Assembly: GCA_027579435.1 (NCBI GenBank)
Contig: JANBPK010001595.1
Location: 1 to 25,793, forward strand
From: Candolleomyces eurysporus
Taxonomy: Eukaryota; Basidiomycota; Agaricomycetes; Agaricales; Psathyrellaceae
Direction of reading: 5' to 3'
Length of the DNA: 25,793 bases
Below, in pieces: positions 1-10,054 of this stretch; position 1 is the stretch's first letter; each line of letters opens with the position of its first letter. The translations under genes were made by a program, and so were the position numbers. The notes beneath the pieces are model-generated. The model saw nothing but the letters and a program-made list of their open reading frames with translations. It searched no databases and was not told the origin of the DNA.

Positions 1-363
1 GTTGTTTTATCTTTACTTGCGTTTTATCGACGAATCTATCGAGCTTTTCTGCTTATACTTCACACGGTGTGAACTATCAGTTTGATCTTGGAACTTAGGA
101 ACTTAAGCAGTCATAAGGCTTGACTACTTGGGAATAGGAATCTCACTAGTTGTGCATTAGGGTACTTCTAGTTCAGTGGAGTGTATCAAAGAGAGAACAG
201 GAGAACTTAGTATTCTTAATTCACTCTATAACCCCCACAAACTCGCACTTTGACTTTCGTGCGGCCTGACTCTCACACCGCGTGACTACACACAGCTTGT
301 ATACAGGTTGTGGTTGGTGTTTTTGTGTGTGTGTTTCTGAGCTCGGCAGCACCGATCTCATCA
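1..363 (-). mobile_element. R1 LTR-like element, copy A1 (5' end, reversed, runs off the left edge)
   Basis: Read on the minus strand this piece begins TGATGAGATCG at 363 and follows, with divergence, the 5' end of the other R1 copies. Shared landmarks are the ACACACA-rich stretch, a GTGCGAG block followed by a G-run, and an ATTAAGAAT block. It stops exactly where forward-oriented R1 sequence (copy A2) begins, so it looks inserted head-to-head into A2. Its 3' end lies outside the window. No coding frame is seen. A divergent subfamily is an equally good description, because similarity to copies B to D is patchy. Confidence 0.55.
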
Positions 364-972
364 GCGTGAGGAGGAGTCGGACCTCCGTCAATTGAATAGC
401 GTTATCTTGGCAAGTCCCTTGTGACCGCCCTCCGGGTTATCTCTTTCCATGAATGACTTTCCTTTCGGAGTACTTTTGAGCTCCTTTCTCGTGCTGCGCC
501 AGCCATCATGCCGTCTGATGTGCCGAAACCTCGCCGCGCATCTCTTTATATGCTTAGGGACTCGCCCTACTGCTCTAGCACTGAATATACTTGATTAATG
601 TGAGGCCGCGCGAGAGGGTAGGTGCCTTTAGTGCCTAGGAAACCACCTCTATTGCTTCAGTAGTGAAATTGAGCCTTTCAGCTGCAGGGTAGGCCGTTTG
701 ATCTGAAGTGGCGCCAACCGGCTAGCTTACTAAACCCTAATCTCAGGTATATGGCGGGCACGCCTCTAAGTTGGCAGTCCTCGAGTAGACTCCAACTCTC
801 GTGAACCCAAGAGTAGTGTACTCTTTAGTTATCCTTCACACCACGGGAGTTATCTCAATACTGGAAGGGTTTCGTAATGTAGAGATTAAATAGACACGAC
901 CGTTAATTGAATTGTGAATGATATTCAATAAACTTGGTATTTATTCGCAAAAAAGCGAACACGGTCGTATCA
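364..972 (+). mobile_element. R1 LTR-like element, copy A2 (3' half)
   Basis: Nearly colinear with the 3' half of copies B and D, from GCGTGAGGAGGAGTCGGACC to the terminal CACGGTCGTATCA at 972. It keeps many CpG sites, so it is one of the younger copies. Its 5' half is missing here and is presumably beyond copy A1. Its 3' end abuts the hAT relic directly, and that relic loses homology at this point. Non-coding. Confidence 0.75.
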
Positions 973-2093
973 TCGCGTACAATATTTTCAGCCGTCATCC
1001 TCCATTCTTCTGGCCAGCCTGCTTTCTTAAGGTAGCAAAGTTTGTATGAGGGGTGAAGTACTGGAAGTATATTGAATAAATCATTATCAATATGCTGAGC
1101 GTGTGTGATCACTTACTGATTGCAATTTGGTACACCTCAGATTCGTCGGTTAACGAATAATACTTGTTTAGAAGGTCAACACCAAGTGAAAGAGCAGACC
1201 GGAGGGAGATGTGAAGCTCCTTGTTCTTTGCTGCAGTGGTGAGCTCAGAGTACATCTGATCCATGGCTGGGATTACATCAGTAAGGCTGGCTGTCTCGCT
1301 GGAGAAATGGAGTGTCATCATCTTGAAAACCTAAATGAACATCCTAGAGTAAGTATGTGCACTTGCAATGAAGCAAAAAATTGAAAAACCTTGAGTGTGT
1401 CATGGAGCTGTTTGACCAGTTCCCACTCCTTGTCAGTCAGCTTGAATTTTCGAAGGTCAAGGTCGCGTTGTGAAGTCAGTTGATCGATAACTTGTTGGTA
1501 CACCCACACAAATCGGACCATATTGTATGTTGAGTTCCATCTGGTGGCTACATCTCGGGGCATTATTCGAAAGGTAATTCTTTTCTTCTCATCTTTCTCC
1601 TCACTTGCGACTTCTTCAATCAGAGCTTTCCACCTTGGAAGAATAATCATAGGTGAATTCTTTATTGCATATGCAATTTTTTGGAGCTAGAAAACAAGGG
1701 TAAGCATCATCAATTCATCAACAGCAACGTCAACACACTTACCTTGGTGAGAACGAGGCGCACAGGTTTCGAGGGGACTGCCACCTCATCGATTTTCTTA
1801 CCCAGTGCCTTCTCGAACATCTCTAACTCGTCCTCATCCAACTCCTCATCACTCTCGACTGGTCCCTCATCCATCTCCTTCTCCTCCTGTTCAATATTAT
1901 TGGCAATATCGCCAAGGTCGAATGAATCGCCACTAGACGGTGCTGGCTCTCTGGTACCAGTAGTCTGAGGCCCACCTTTCATCACCCCCTGGCTTGCTTC
2001 CTTTTGAGGAGGACTCTTCCTGGTTCGCAAATTGAATTGGCACAGAATCACCTTCACAACAAGGTTCACCACATGCGCTAGGCAACAGACACG
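973..2093 (-). pseudogene. hAT-family DNA transposase relic, four exons, both ends missing
   Basis: Four in-frame exons can be joined on the minus strand: 2093-1743, 1686-1390, 1330-1117 and 1060-973. The introns between them are 56, 59 and 56 nt. The first (1742-1687) has GTAAGT..CTAG ends, the second (1389-1331) GTTTTT..TTAG, the third (1116-1061) GTAAGT..CCAG. The protein runs from a Cys-x2-His block (CCLAHVVNLVV), through an acidic Asp/Glu-rich insert, to the hAT hallmark DVATRWNSTYNM, then VIPAMDQM, then LHPSYKLCYLKKAGW and TAENIVRD. These are conserved landmarks of fungal hAT transposases in the expected order. The N-terminal BED finger and first catalytic Asp region are missing beyond 2093, and the C-terminal dimerisation end is missing beyond 973. 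Both breaks coincide with R1 copies. No in-frame stop is seen, but the gene cannot encode a working transposase. CYLKK and CCLAH show Cys where Arg is usual, consistent with CpG decay. Confidence 0.85.
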
Positions 2094-2094
2094 G

Positions 2095-3384
2095 TGAAGT
2101 GATCGAGAACGGCGAGACTACTAAAACACACAACCTAACACCTACACCAACTCTAAGTCGAGCTGTGCGAGGTAAGCGGTATGTATAGACCTTTGTAGTC
2201 GTGCCGTACCAAATCGGGGGTGCGAGTATGGGGGGTAGTGTAGAGTATTAAGAATTTACAGATTCTCTCTCTTGTGCACACTAATTCCAAGTAATCGAGG
2301 AGTACTCGATAATCACACAGTTAACCCTAAGGTTACTTCTTTATAGCTTTGATCTTTCCTTTAACTTAGTATCACGCCACGCGAGATAAAAGTCACAAAT
2401 CCAGTCGATTGCAAACGCAAAGTAAACACAAATAAAAACAAGCAAGTAAATTCTCTGGGGAAAAAAACTATGCTAAGAGAGTCCAATATATATACTATCT
2501 GGAGCCGCGCGATCACCGGAGCATAGTAAATAGGTGTACACGAGATTTATAAATAAAAGAGTCCAGGCCCCAGCTAGAGAGAGAGATAAAGAGATAAAAA
2601 GAGGGTATTGGGTACACCAAGGCGCCGCTGCGCCACTCCTGCGCTCGTGCCGTGACTATTAATAGATTCTTGTTGCCTTTTCTAGTATGCCGAGTGGGAT
2701 GCCGAAGTTGATCGAGGTTGGTCAGTCTACGGTTATTCCAACCGCCGTCTTGGTGAACCTTTGCTCGAGCCGCGTGAGGAGGAGTCGGACCTCTGTCAAT
2801 TGAATAAAGTTATCTTGGCAAGTCCCTTGTGACTGCCCTCCGGGTATCTCTTTCCGTGAACGACTTTCCTTTCAGAGTACTTTCGAGCTCCTTTCTCGTG
2901 CCGCGCCAGCCATCATGCCGTCTGATGTGCCGAAACCTTGCCACGCCGTCTCTTTATGTGCTTAGGGACTCGCCCTACTGCTCTAGCACTGAATGTATTT
3001 GATTAATGTGAGGCCGCGCGAGAGTTTAGGTTCCTTTAGTGCCTAGGAAAATATCTCTCTAGCTTTAGTAATGAAACTGGGTCTTTCAGCTGCAGGGTAG
3101 GCCGTTTGATCTGAAGCGGCGCCAGCCGGCTGGCCTACTAAACCCTAATCTCGGGTATATGGCAGGCGCGCCTCTAAGTTGGCAGTCCTCGAGTAGACTC
3201 CACCTCTTGTGTACCCAAGAGTAATGTACTCTTTAATTATCCTTCATGCCGCGCGAGTTAGCTTAGTACTGGAAGGGTTTTGTAACATAGAGATTTAATA
3301 GACACGACCGTTTAATTGAATGATGAACAGTATATTCAATAAGGTTGGTATTTATTCGCAAAAAATGCGAACACGGTCGTATCA
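2095..3384 (+). mobile_element. R1 LTR-like element, copy B (full length, about 1.29 kb)
   Basis: Bounded by TGAAGTGATCGAGAACGG and CACGGTCGTATCA, i.e. TG..CA ends as in LTRs. It matches copy D over its whole length and copy C in reverse. Inside are an AATATATATACT TATA-like stretch near 2488, a GAGAGAGAGA tract near 2580 and a long CpG-rich second half. No ORF longer than chance is seen. The flanks read ACGG before and ACGT after, at best an imperfect 4-bp target duplication. Inference: solo LTR of an LTR retrotransposon. No primer-binding site or internal domain follows it. Confidence 0.75.
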
Positions 3385-3584
3385 ACGTCAAGCACAATTG
3401 TTTTAGCTCCTCCAAATTCCCACTCGGGGACCACACCTTAACACATTTTTAAAATTTGATGCAGGCTCCTATATGTCATCAAGACTGCCATAGTTTTTCT
3501 ATCAAACCTTGTACTTGATTCTTTTGTCTGTTTTGTGAGCAATGATAGCTTCTACCTTATATTTTTTCTGTTCATTCACAATGT
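3385..3584. other. No recognisable feature
   Basis: AT-rich sequence between R1 copy B and R2 copy 1. No frame, repeat or structured RNA could be supported. Confidence 0.5.
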
Positions 3585-4569
3585 CTGGAAGTGAGTTTGT
3601 AAAATTTGAAGTATCTTTTTGAAAAATGTAAAATACAAAAGTTGGAGTTATTCTTAACTATTAATTAAGCAAACACTTTAAAAAATGGAAAAANCACTTG
3701 ATAAGACAGTTTGACAATGACATTTTAAGTTTGCAAAGGTCTTGTAAACATATCCAAAACACCGTATTCTTGTTCGAAGTTTAACTAGCATGCCTGACCT
3801 GGCAAAATACAATACTCAAAGGAATTATGCACATTATCAAAGAAATTCACCCTGATATTCACTAAGCAGAAGTTTTCACAAAGTAGCTAGTTGGCTTTGA
3901 AAGCATCATGAGCAATCTGCTAAATCAATAAGCATTGATGTTATCTAAATTTGAAAAGAACAGCAACAATCATCAGTCTCAGATAGTTAATTCAAAGTTC
4001 ACAAACATGTATAAAAAACTGGAAAGTACAAATAAAGCTTATGTGGTTATGGACCTGAAACTTAGTCAGTCTATTCATAGCCAAGAAATAGAAAAAATTA
4101 ACAGAACAATAAAGTAGTATGGTTTGGTGGAGCCAAGCACCCAAAAATTGGATCAATTCATCAGATTAAGGTTGCAAACAGAAGGGCATGCTCTCTAGAA
4201 GCAATCTTTGGTGAAAATCCATGTAGACTCAACAACAGCCACATCCAGAACAGGATTGTGAAGGACCTGGGCTGTGTTTCAAAGTTCAAGACTCAACTCT
4301 CTGTTTTTGTTATTTATTTTTTTGTCTGTTTGCCAAACAATAATTATATATATATATCTCTGTTTTATTTATTATTGTATTAGTAAGTAGCTAGTATTTG
4401 TATTTTGCATCAGGACTGTGTTTCCAGGAATCTACAAGAGCCATCTGTTATCAAGAAAAAGTATTTTAAATTCATGAAGTCAATTAGAGTTGTGTCGCTA
4501 GCATTTTATTGAATTTTTCTTGAATTAAAGTTGGTTGTTAGAGCACTCTAGTTTACTATCTGCACATCA
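3585..4569 (+). repeat. R2 repeat, copy 1 (older, internally deleted)
   Basis: Aligns with 9995-11337. Shared blocks include GCCTGACCTGGC, TCTGCTAAATCAATAAGCA, AAAGCTTATGTGGT, ATTTGTATTTTGCATCAGGA and, at the right edge, CTAGTTT.CTAT.TGCACATCA. Relative to copy 2 it lacks about 290 bp after TTAAAGTTG (copy 2 positions about 11014-11299). CpGs of copy 2 are converted here: CTCCGGGAGC reads CTCTAGAAGC and GCCGCGTCC reads GCCACATCC. A frame shared by both copies (KLEST.KAYVV, then .EPS.Q.LDQF) carries stops here. I do not recognise it, and it may be non-coding. The left boundary is approximate. Confidence 0.65.
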
Positions 4570-7139
4570 TCTATTGGAGCCCACCATGAAGGGTCATTTC
4601 TAATATGGCCCTGAATTTCCATGGTTGAGATGTGCATTGATATAAAGTAATTCAATAGAAACCCATGTAATCATTATTTTCACTAGATTTTAGATTGCCC
4701 AGAATTATATTGAAATGATTAGCCAGCCATTGAATAAACATGTGAAAGATCATCTTTGCAAGTACACTGTGTGTGAATGGTGGACCATTATCATAGCTTA
4801 ATGGTGGAGCAACATAGCCATAGTGTAGAAGTTGCAGGTTTGAATTCTGTTAAAGCCACTTTTATTTGTTGATTATAAAGTTAGTTATATCTCAGGCGTA
4901 TTAGTGGCTCCAAGTCTTCAAATAACTCAAATTTATGTGATAAAACATTATCAGCAAATAAAAGGCCAGTAGCAGCAGACTTGTTGGATAGTTGGAATTT
5001 ATTGCCATCTTTTAGAGGTGGAAAAAATGAGGAAAATTTGGCACCTGCCTCCTTTTGCTATTGGTTGAAGGCTTGCTTTTGTGCTCAATTAGGTGGGTTT
5101 GAGACATGCTTTTTCTTAGTCTAGAGAATGATATCCTTGTAAACCATTGCCCTACAGCTGCAGCAGCATGGATAAAGGTCAGAAGCTGCCTTGGGCATGG
5201 CAATCTAGATACAGAATTAATATTGAAAACAAAATCAAAATGATGCGACATACAATGAGAAGATGCTCGTAAAGTGTAATGAGAAGGAAAGTGCAACATT
5301 AAGCAATCCATATTTGAATTCATCTTTTTATAGATCCTGGAAATAATTAAGCTTACCATGTGTTTGAGCAGTATTGACAAATAATTAGACTATATATATG
5401 AAAATACAGCAGATTTGTTATGTTATACAAAATTAAAGCTATAACGAAGGCTGTTTGCAGGGTCTGGAGATGGCAGAAAANGATGGTTCTCCATTTACTG
5501 ATCAAGCTTTGAAAAAAAAGCATTATCTTTGTTGTTCATCTTTTTGTTTGTGTTTCAGAGCTAGGAAAGTAGTGGCTAAAGACAATGAAAGGAGAGAACC
5601 AATGGTGTGGCAGTTGCAGCCAGTATGAGAACACAATTCTCACTTTGCAACATGGTGTAATGGAGAATGTTCAACTCATCAGGTTGGCTATTGTTCATTT
5701 ACTCATTGCACAGATATGTGGGAACAAAGGATTGTAAATTAAAAAAATAAAAGTTCACTTATAATTCTTCTTGTTAAAGGTATACTTTATATATATTCTC
5801 TTATTCTTATCCTTTTTTCCTCTTTATAATTTAACATGTTCATTGATATTTTATTTCTTCTATTATTCAACTTATAACTTACTTTATATGTGTTTGTTTA
5901 GTTTCAACTTTACTGCTTGTATATACATATGACAGCGCTCAAACATCAAAAAGTGAATTGGCCAGTTGGGCTTGAATCTCACATCGTAATGATTTTTAGT
6001 TCCTTGCAAGAGATTCAACCACTCAAACAAATCAGATCCTGCCAATAAATTTGATGCTGCTTAAACAAATGTACAACTTCAATTCACAGTACTAAACAGA
6101 CTTAGACTCACCTCTTACCTCCAATTCTCTGAAACCNAAAAAAAAAGAATGAGATGGGCCTCTTTATCATTTATGTGGTCAGCACTTTATCTTTCATGCC
6201 TCTCCTTAAGATGCAAAAAACTCTTGCTATCTATATAGAGCATGTTAAAATCGTAAACAAAAACCACATTATTATTTATATTCCACAATACAAAAGCCAT
6301 TAATTTGGAAATGAGAGTATTTTTGTCTTTTACACTTTAATTTTTTAAATAACATTTCTGGACCCATAGAAGTCAAACTCTTTTATATCTATATGCAAAA
6401 CTAAAAAGGATTATTTTCTTCAACCATTGCAAGCTTTAGCTCATTACATTTGCACTGCCAGCTTGAATGGGAGAATTTTAATAAACAAAAAAAAGCACTT
6501 AGTAGGTAACATACTCAATTTAAAAGCCACACTTGTATTGATTTGGGTTGCTCAATCTGTTGCAGCTTGGGTCAATCTTTTTCAAAAATTGCTACAAAAC
6601 ATTGAAATCAAAAATTGAAAGTCTTTCAGTGCCTACAGTTTTTGTTGGGAAGGCTGCCAATGGTTCTCGTTTGTAAAGAAATGGCTTTTGACCTGAATAT
6701 GTGATTGGAGTGGCTAGGCAAAGAATTTATTACACAGTACAGTGTGGCATTAGATTATCAACAACAATAAGAATTTGTACCATGAATAAACTAACTATCT
6801 CAATCCAAATTCCCCACCAATTTTGCACTATAACAAGTGTGGTTGTACTCCTCTATGCTCTACTTTCATCTTGATAGCTTTTGTCCTTTAACTCCTCAGC
6901 TACTTTTATATATTTCAAATTGCTATCAATAAAACACATCAATAAAAATATTATAAAAGCTTTATTTTGAGGAAAAGCTTCTGCAGAAATTTGGGCTGCA
7001 GATAAAAATGCAGGCAGGAACTGCCAGAAAAATTGCACTCAGTGCACAAAGGGATGGAAATTAGTGTATAAATAAATATAACCTTTTTATTGTGTCTATA
7101 TTCACATTAAAAATATACAGTCAACCCTTTCAACTTTAG
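4570..7139. other. AT-rich, CpG-depleted stretch with no supportable gene
   Basis: Apart from the tRNA-like relic listed separately, I see only short frames broken by stops. At 5090-5230 the plus strand reads MLFLSLENDILV.. and TAAAAWIKVRS, which vaguely recalls the gag region of Copia elements, but this is too weak to annotate. Single ambiguous bases at 5481 and 6137 sit beside A runs. Several AT microsatellite-like tracts occur (for example 4345-4358 and 5390-5400). Confidence 0.5.
4787..4858 (+). pseudogene. tRNA-like relic or tRNA-derived SINE head
   Basis: TAGCTTAATGGTGGAGC resembles a pol III A box and folds into a 4-bp D stem (GCTT/GAGC). GCAGG-TTTGAAT-TCTGT resembles a B box and T arm, with TTTGA for the usual TTCGA (a CpG transition). 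Spacing between the boxes is right for a tRNA of about 72 nt. A 4-bp anticodon stem ACAT/GTGT would present CCA, but position 33 is G rather than T. The acceptor arms do not pair (ATTATCA against TAAAGCC). It is therefore not a functional tRNA. It could be a decayed tRNA gene, a SINE head, or chance. Confidence 0.35.
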
Positions 7140-8050
7140 GATGGGCAAAATACCTTGTGCACAGGGCAAAAGATGACCTGTTTCGTCTTCAATTTATGTG
7201 CCAGAATCAGCAGAGATCTTTGGTGGCAAAGGGCTTTCAAACCATTTGAAGTGCCTGTTGGACAGTACCACAAAATTCTGCATAATTAACATCAACTAAC
7301 TTCTTCATTCTCTTTTCAAGCATCAAACAGCTCCATAAATAAAAACCTTGCTTGGCATTTTTATTAATTCACAAAGTTATTGCAGCCTTATGGCAAGAAG
7401 AAATGAATGATCATTTTCAGTAAAAAGAAAATTAAAATGTTGCCATTTGTACATGCAATCTGTATCGTTTGTATCATGCTGTTAAGAAGTTTGAAAAGCC
7501 CATCTGCCTAGAATCAAAACAGAATGATTTCAAATGCTCAACAATCTCCAGATTTAGATGGGATAACTCTGGGCCAATTTCGTTGAGTATGTGCAATGCA
7601 CTTATGCCAGCAACAAACCATGGAGACGCCCAGTTTAAAAANTTTCTTAGCTTTCATGCTGGTTATCTATCTGCCATCCTAACAATAAACGATTTTTTAA
7701 TTGCAAAATATGTGACATCGTCTTTAGATCACTCACTGCTCACAGTCTAGATTTCTTGACTCAAGCCAAAAAGTGAAAAGTAAACTACCATAAAGCAATA
7801 ATCATTTTATCAGTGAGATGTCTCTGGAACTTGAATCAAGTGAAAATGCAGTATTGCTGCACAAAAGCTAGACCTTGCTGTGATACCCAAGCAAGCAGAC
7901 AGAAGGAAATGGGATCCGTAGCGTGAATCATTTTCTGAAGGCCTTCTTTTAGAAGATTGAACAGCATGGGTAGATAGGACAGTAAGACATGTGCATTGGT
8001 GGCTGCATTTAAAGGTCCCAATACAGAATTACCAAAAGAGAGCACTGCAG
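7140..8050 (-). pseudogene. Unrecognised multi-block gene relic
   Basis: Three coding-like blocks line up on the minus strand. Block 1 (8045-7790) contains LGPLNAATNAHVLLSYL and LLAWVSQQGLAFVQQYC. Block 2 (7635-7440) contains WFVAGISALHILNE and ELSHLNLEIVEHLKSF. Block 3 (7375-7140) contains GFYLWSCLMLEKRMKKLVD and YAEFCGTVQQALQMV. The blocks are separated by AT-rich gaps that could hold introns. In-frame stops at CIFT*FKFQ, LTA*YKRYR, QMV*KPFA, KDLC*FW and HIN*RRN are all TGA, as expected if CGA (Arg) codons decayed. The composition is amphipathic and protein-like, but I do not recognise the family. A plus-strand frame at 7469-7750 is its shadow. It could be a host gene or part of a transposon. 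Confidence 0.45.
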
Positions 8051-8539
8051 AAAAACTATAGTCCTATATATAGCAAGAAATGCACATTAACATTGTTAGC
8101 TTTCCATAAATAGCAACTCTTAACATACTACTACATCTCTAGTGAAAGACTTTTGTGAATGGTCTCATATGTATGATTGTTTTGAAGAAATACTGAAGAC
8201 AATGAAGTGACTTGTGTAATATAACTGTGATATCCAAGGAGAGCCTTCTTCAATTTATTGACTGTGGCTTCCTTTGGACTTTTTGTCTTCAAAAGCCAAA
8301 AATTGGCTGGCTAGAGTGAAATTAGACCAAAGAGGTGGTGTTTCTTTAGCCTCTGGCTGGAATAAGGTCTTGTCAGTGGCTTGAGTCTAAATGGAAGTCA
8401 TGGGATATTACATGTACACATCTTTTGCGGTGTATTTTCAACTACTCATAAAAAGTGTGTACTGTAATTCTACCAAAAAAGAGAAATTTTAAACTCTGAT
8501 CTATGTTAAAGTGGACAAATTAAAGATGCCCAACACTCA
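8051..8539. other. No recognisable feature
   Basis: AT-rich, CpG-poor. No frame or repeat could be supported. Confidence 0.5.
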
Positions 8540-8750
8540 GGCTGCCTATTTTCTTGCCAGAGCGCTTCTTAATTTAGAATCTGATCTAATATTTGAGCTC
8601 TGATTAAAGTCTCAACTACATTGTTCATCTGATTTCTATGAGCCTAACATGTTCCTTTTGTTTTTTAACATTCCAGCTCCTTGCTGCAGAAAAATTGTTA
8701 TTTTTAATTCTTTGATTGTAAGAAGGTGCCTAAAGAACGCTTTTTTCTAT
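8540..8750 (+). repeat. R3 tandem duplication, unit 1
   Basis: Shares with 8910-9140 the blocks AATCTGA.CT, GAGCT.TGATTA, TTTTTATGAGCCTAACAT (TTTCTATGAG.. here) and ATTCCAGCTCC, in the same order and orientation. Period is about 370 bp. The two units are clearly diverged. No coding frame is evident. Confidence 0.6.
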
Positions 8751-8909
8751 TTACAAATATAAAGCATAAATAATGGCTGGATGAAGATAGTGTAAATGAT
8801 TCATATCTGGCAGATATTTTTACACTCAATAATCTTGTTTATGGTGGGAAATGAAATGTATTCGATGCTACGACTTTATGGGTTGATGATGTCAGCGTTG
8901 TTTGCACAA

Positions 8910-9140
8910 GCTGCATTGGCCAGTCAGATTGATTGTGTCAAATCTGAGCTTTGATCAAGCTTTGATTAGAACCTCGACCATATCATCCAAAATGTGTGCT
9001 TTATCATATTCTCTACAATCTGTGGTTTTTATGAGCCTAACATTTCTCTTGTCTTTTGACTTATTCCAGCTCCTCTTGTAGAAGATAAATTTAACATCTT
9101 TGAGATTTTGCCAGTAGATTCTTCTTTTCTTTTCTGTCTT
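8910..9140 (+). repeat. R3 tandem duplication, unit 2
   Basis: Second unit of the duplication at 8540-8750, with blocks AAATCTGAGCTTTGAT, TATGAGCCTAACAT and TTATTCCAGCTCCT. Boundaries are approximate. Confidence 0.6.
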
Positions 9141-9332
9141 TTTTTGCTAGTCAACTCTGCTCATGTCAGGCCTCCACCTTGTGATTTATATGCAGTGAGC
9201 CAAGATGGTATCAAAAATCTTTGGTTGTGCACTGTTTTACTTTATTCTCATTATTGTTTCTGAATAAGTAATGTTAGCTTTTCTATTTAATAACTATATC
9301 TCTTCCCAACACCAAACTGACATATTCCAGTG

Positions 9333-9783
9333 TCATCGCAGGCAAGCTCCAATTATGCTATTGTTTCTCATCAAAATGACATTACTCCGAGGCCTCACTT
9401 GCCTCAAATGATGTAAATCATCCTTGTTTTTGTTTAGCATAAGATACTTAAATGGACTATTAGTGTTTCTCAACCTGATATGGTGTACCATCACAGCAGT
9501 TCTGCCTTGGCTCAAAAGCAGGCTGCGTATTTGAATATACCTTCAGCTATGTTTGGCTATGGTCTCACTCCCTTGCTCCTGTATAGACTCAAGCTACAGC
9601 AAAGAATCTTCCAGGACCAACTTGTATGTATGCTATCTTGCTGCCTTTTTATTGTCATTTCTCATTCTGCCATCTACAGAGTGGATATTGAGTCTAGCAA
9701 TTACACCACATTCACTTCCAGCAATAATGATAAAATGTTGGTCTTTCACCTTTTTTTTTTGCTTTATCAGATCTCTGACTCAT
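9333..9783 (-). pseudogene. Unrecognised gene relic with a poly-A frameshift
   Basis: On the minus strand an ATG at 9783 opens MSQRSDKAKKKGERP. A run of ten A residues (9743-9752) follows the start, and the coding-like frame then continues in another register with GSECGVIARLNIHSVDGRM. It runs to 9333 through IQEQGSETIAKHS, LLLSQGRTAVMVHHIRLR and YLMLNKNKDDLHHLRQ. There are three in-frame stops (AAR*HTY, SLL*LES, KHS*RYI). The continuity over about 130 codons, interrupted only by single-base changes, argues for an old coding region. I do not recognise a domain. Plus-strand frames at 9480-9821 are shadows. Confidence 0.4.
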
Positions 9784-9859
9784 GCCATCTTGCTCAGTTA
9801 GAACCCCAACCACTTGCATGACCCTGAAAACACGGTGTACCATGGTTGCTCAACTGTCT

Positions 9860-10054
9860 ATGAGCGTCAATTCTACTATGAATGAACGCGAAACAGAGGA
9901 GGAATCTCTTGCCTCCGCATTGTCTTAGTCCACTTTCATCCCTCACAAAGCGGATACAAACACTGATGCGCCACCTGCGCAAATACCCTATAAAAATTTG
10001 CAAATTTGTCTTCATGTTTGTGAAACGACTTGTGAATATATAAAATCTTTGTGA
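9860..10054 (+). pseudogene. Short CpG-retaining frame with one internal stop
   Basis: ATG at 9860 opens MSVNSTMNERETEEESLAS, hits TAG at 9926, then continues in the same frame as STFIPHKADTNTDAPPAQ to TGA at 10052. The stretch keeps CpG dinucleotides (GCGTC, ACGCG, CCGC, GCGG, GCGCC, GCGC) unlike its surroundings, so it is younger or better protected. Acidic, Ser/Thr-rich N-terminus. It lies just before and partly overlaps R2 copy 2, so it may belong to that element. Product not recognised. Confidence 0.3.

Noticed and set aside
364..3384. A2 and B as the two LTRs of one retrotransposon
   Set aside because: The DNA between them is a hAT transposase on the opposite strand, with no primer-binding site, gag or pol.
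5012..5380. 122-codon minus-strand frame and a possible Copia gag remnant on the plus strand
   Set aside because: Neither shows enough conserved positions. The two readings compete, and no zinc knuckle or protease follows.
9480..9821. Plus-strand frames of 113 and 82 codons
   Set aside because: They mirror a minus-strand relic with a more protein-like composition and contain long hydrophobic low-complexity runs.
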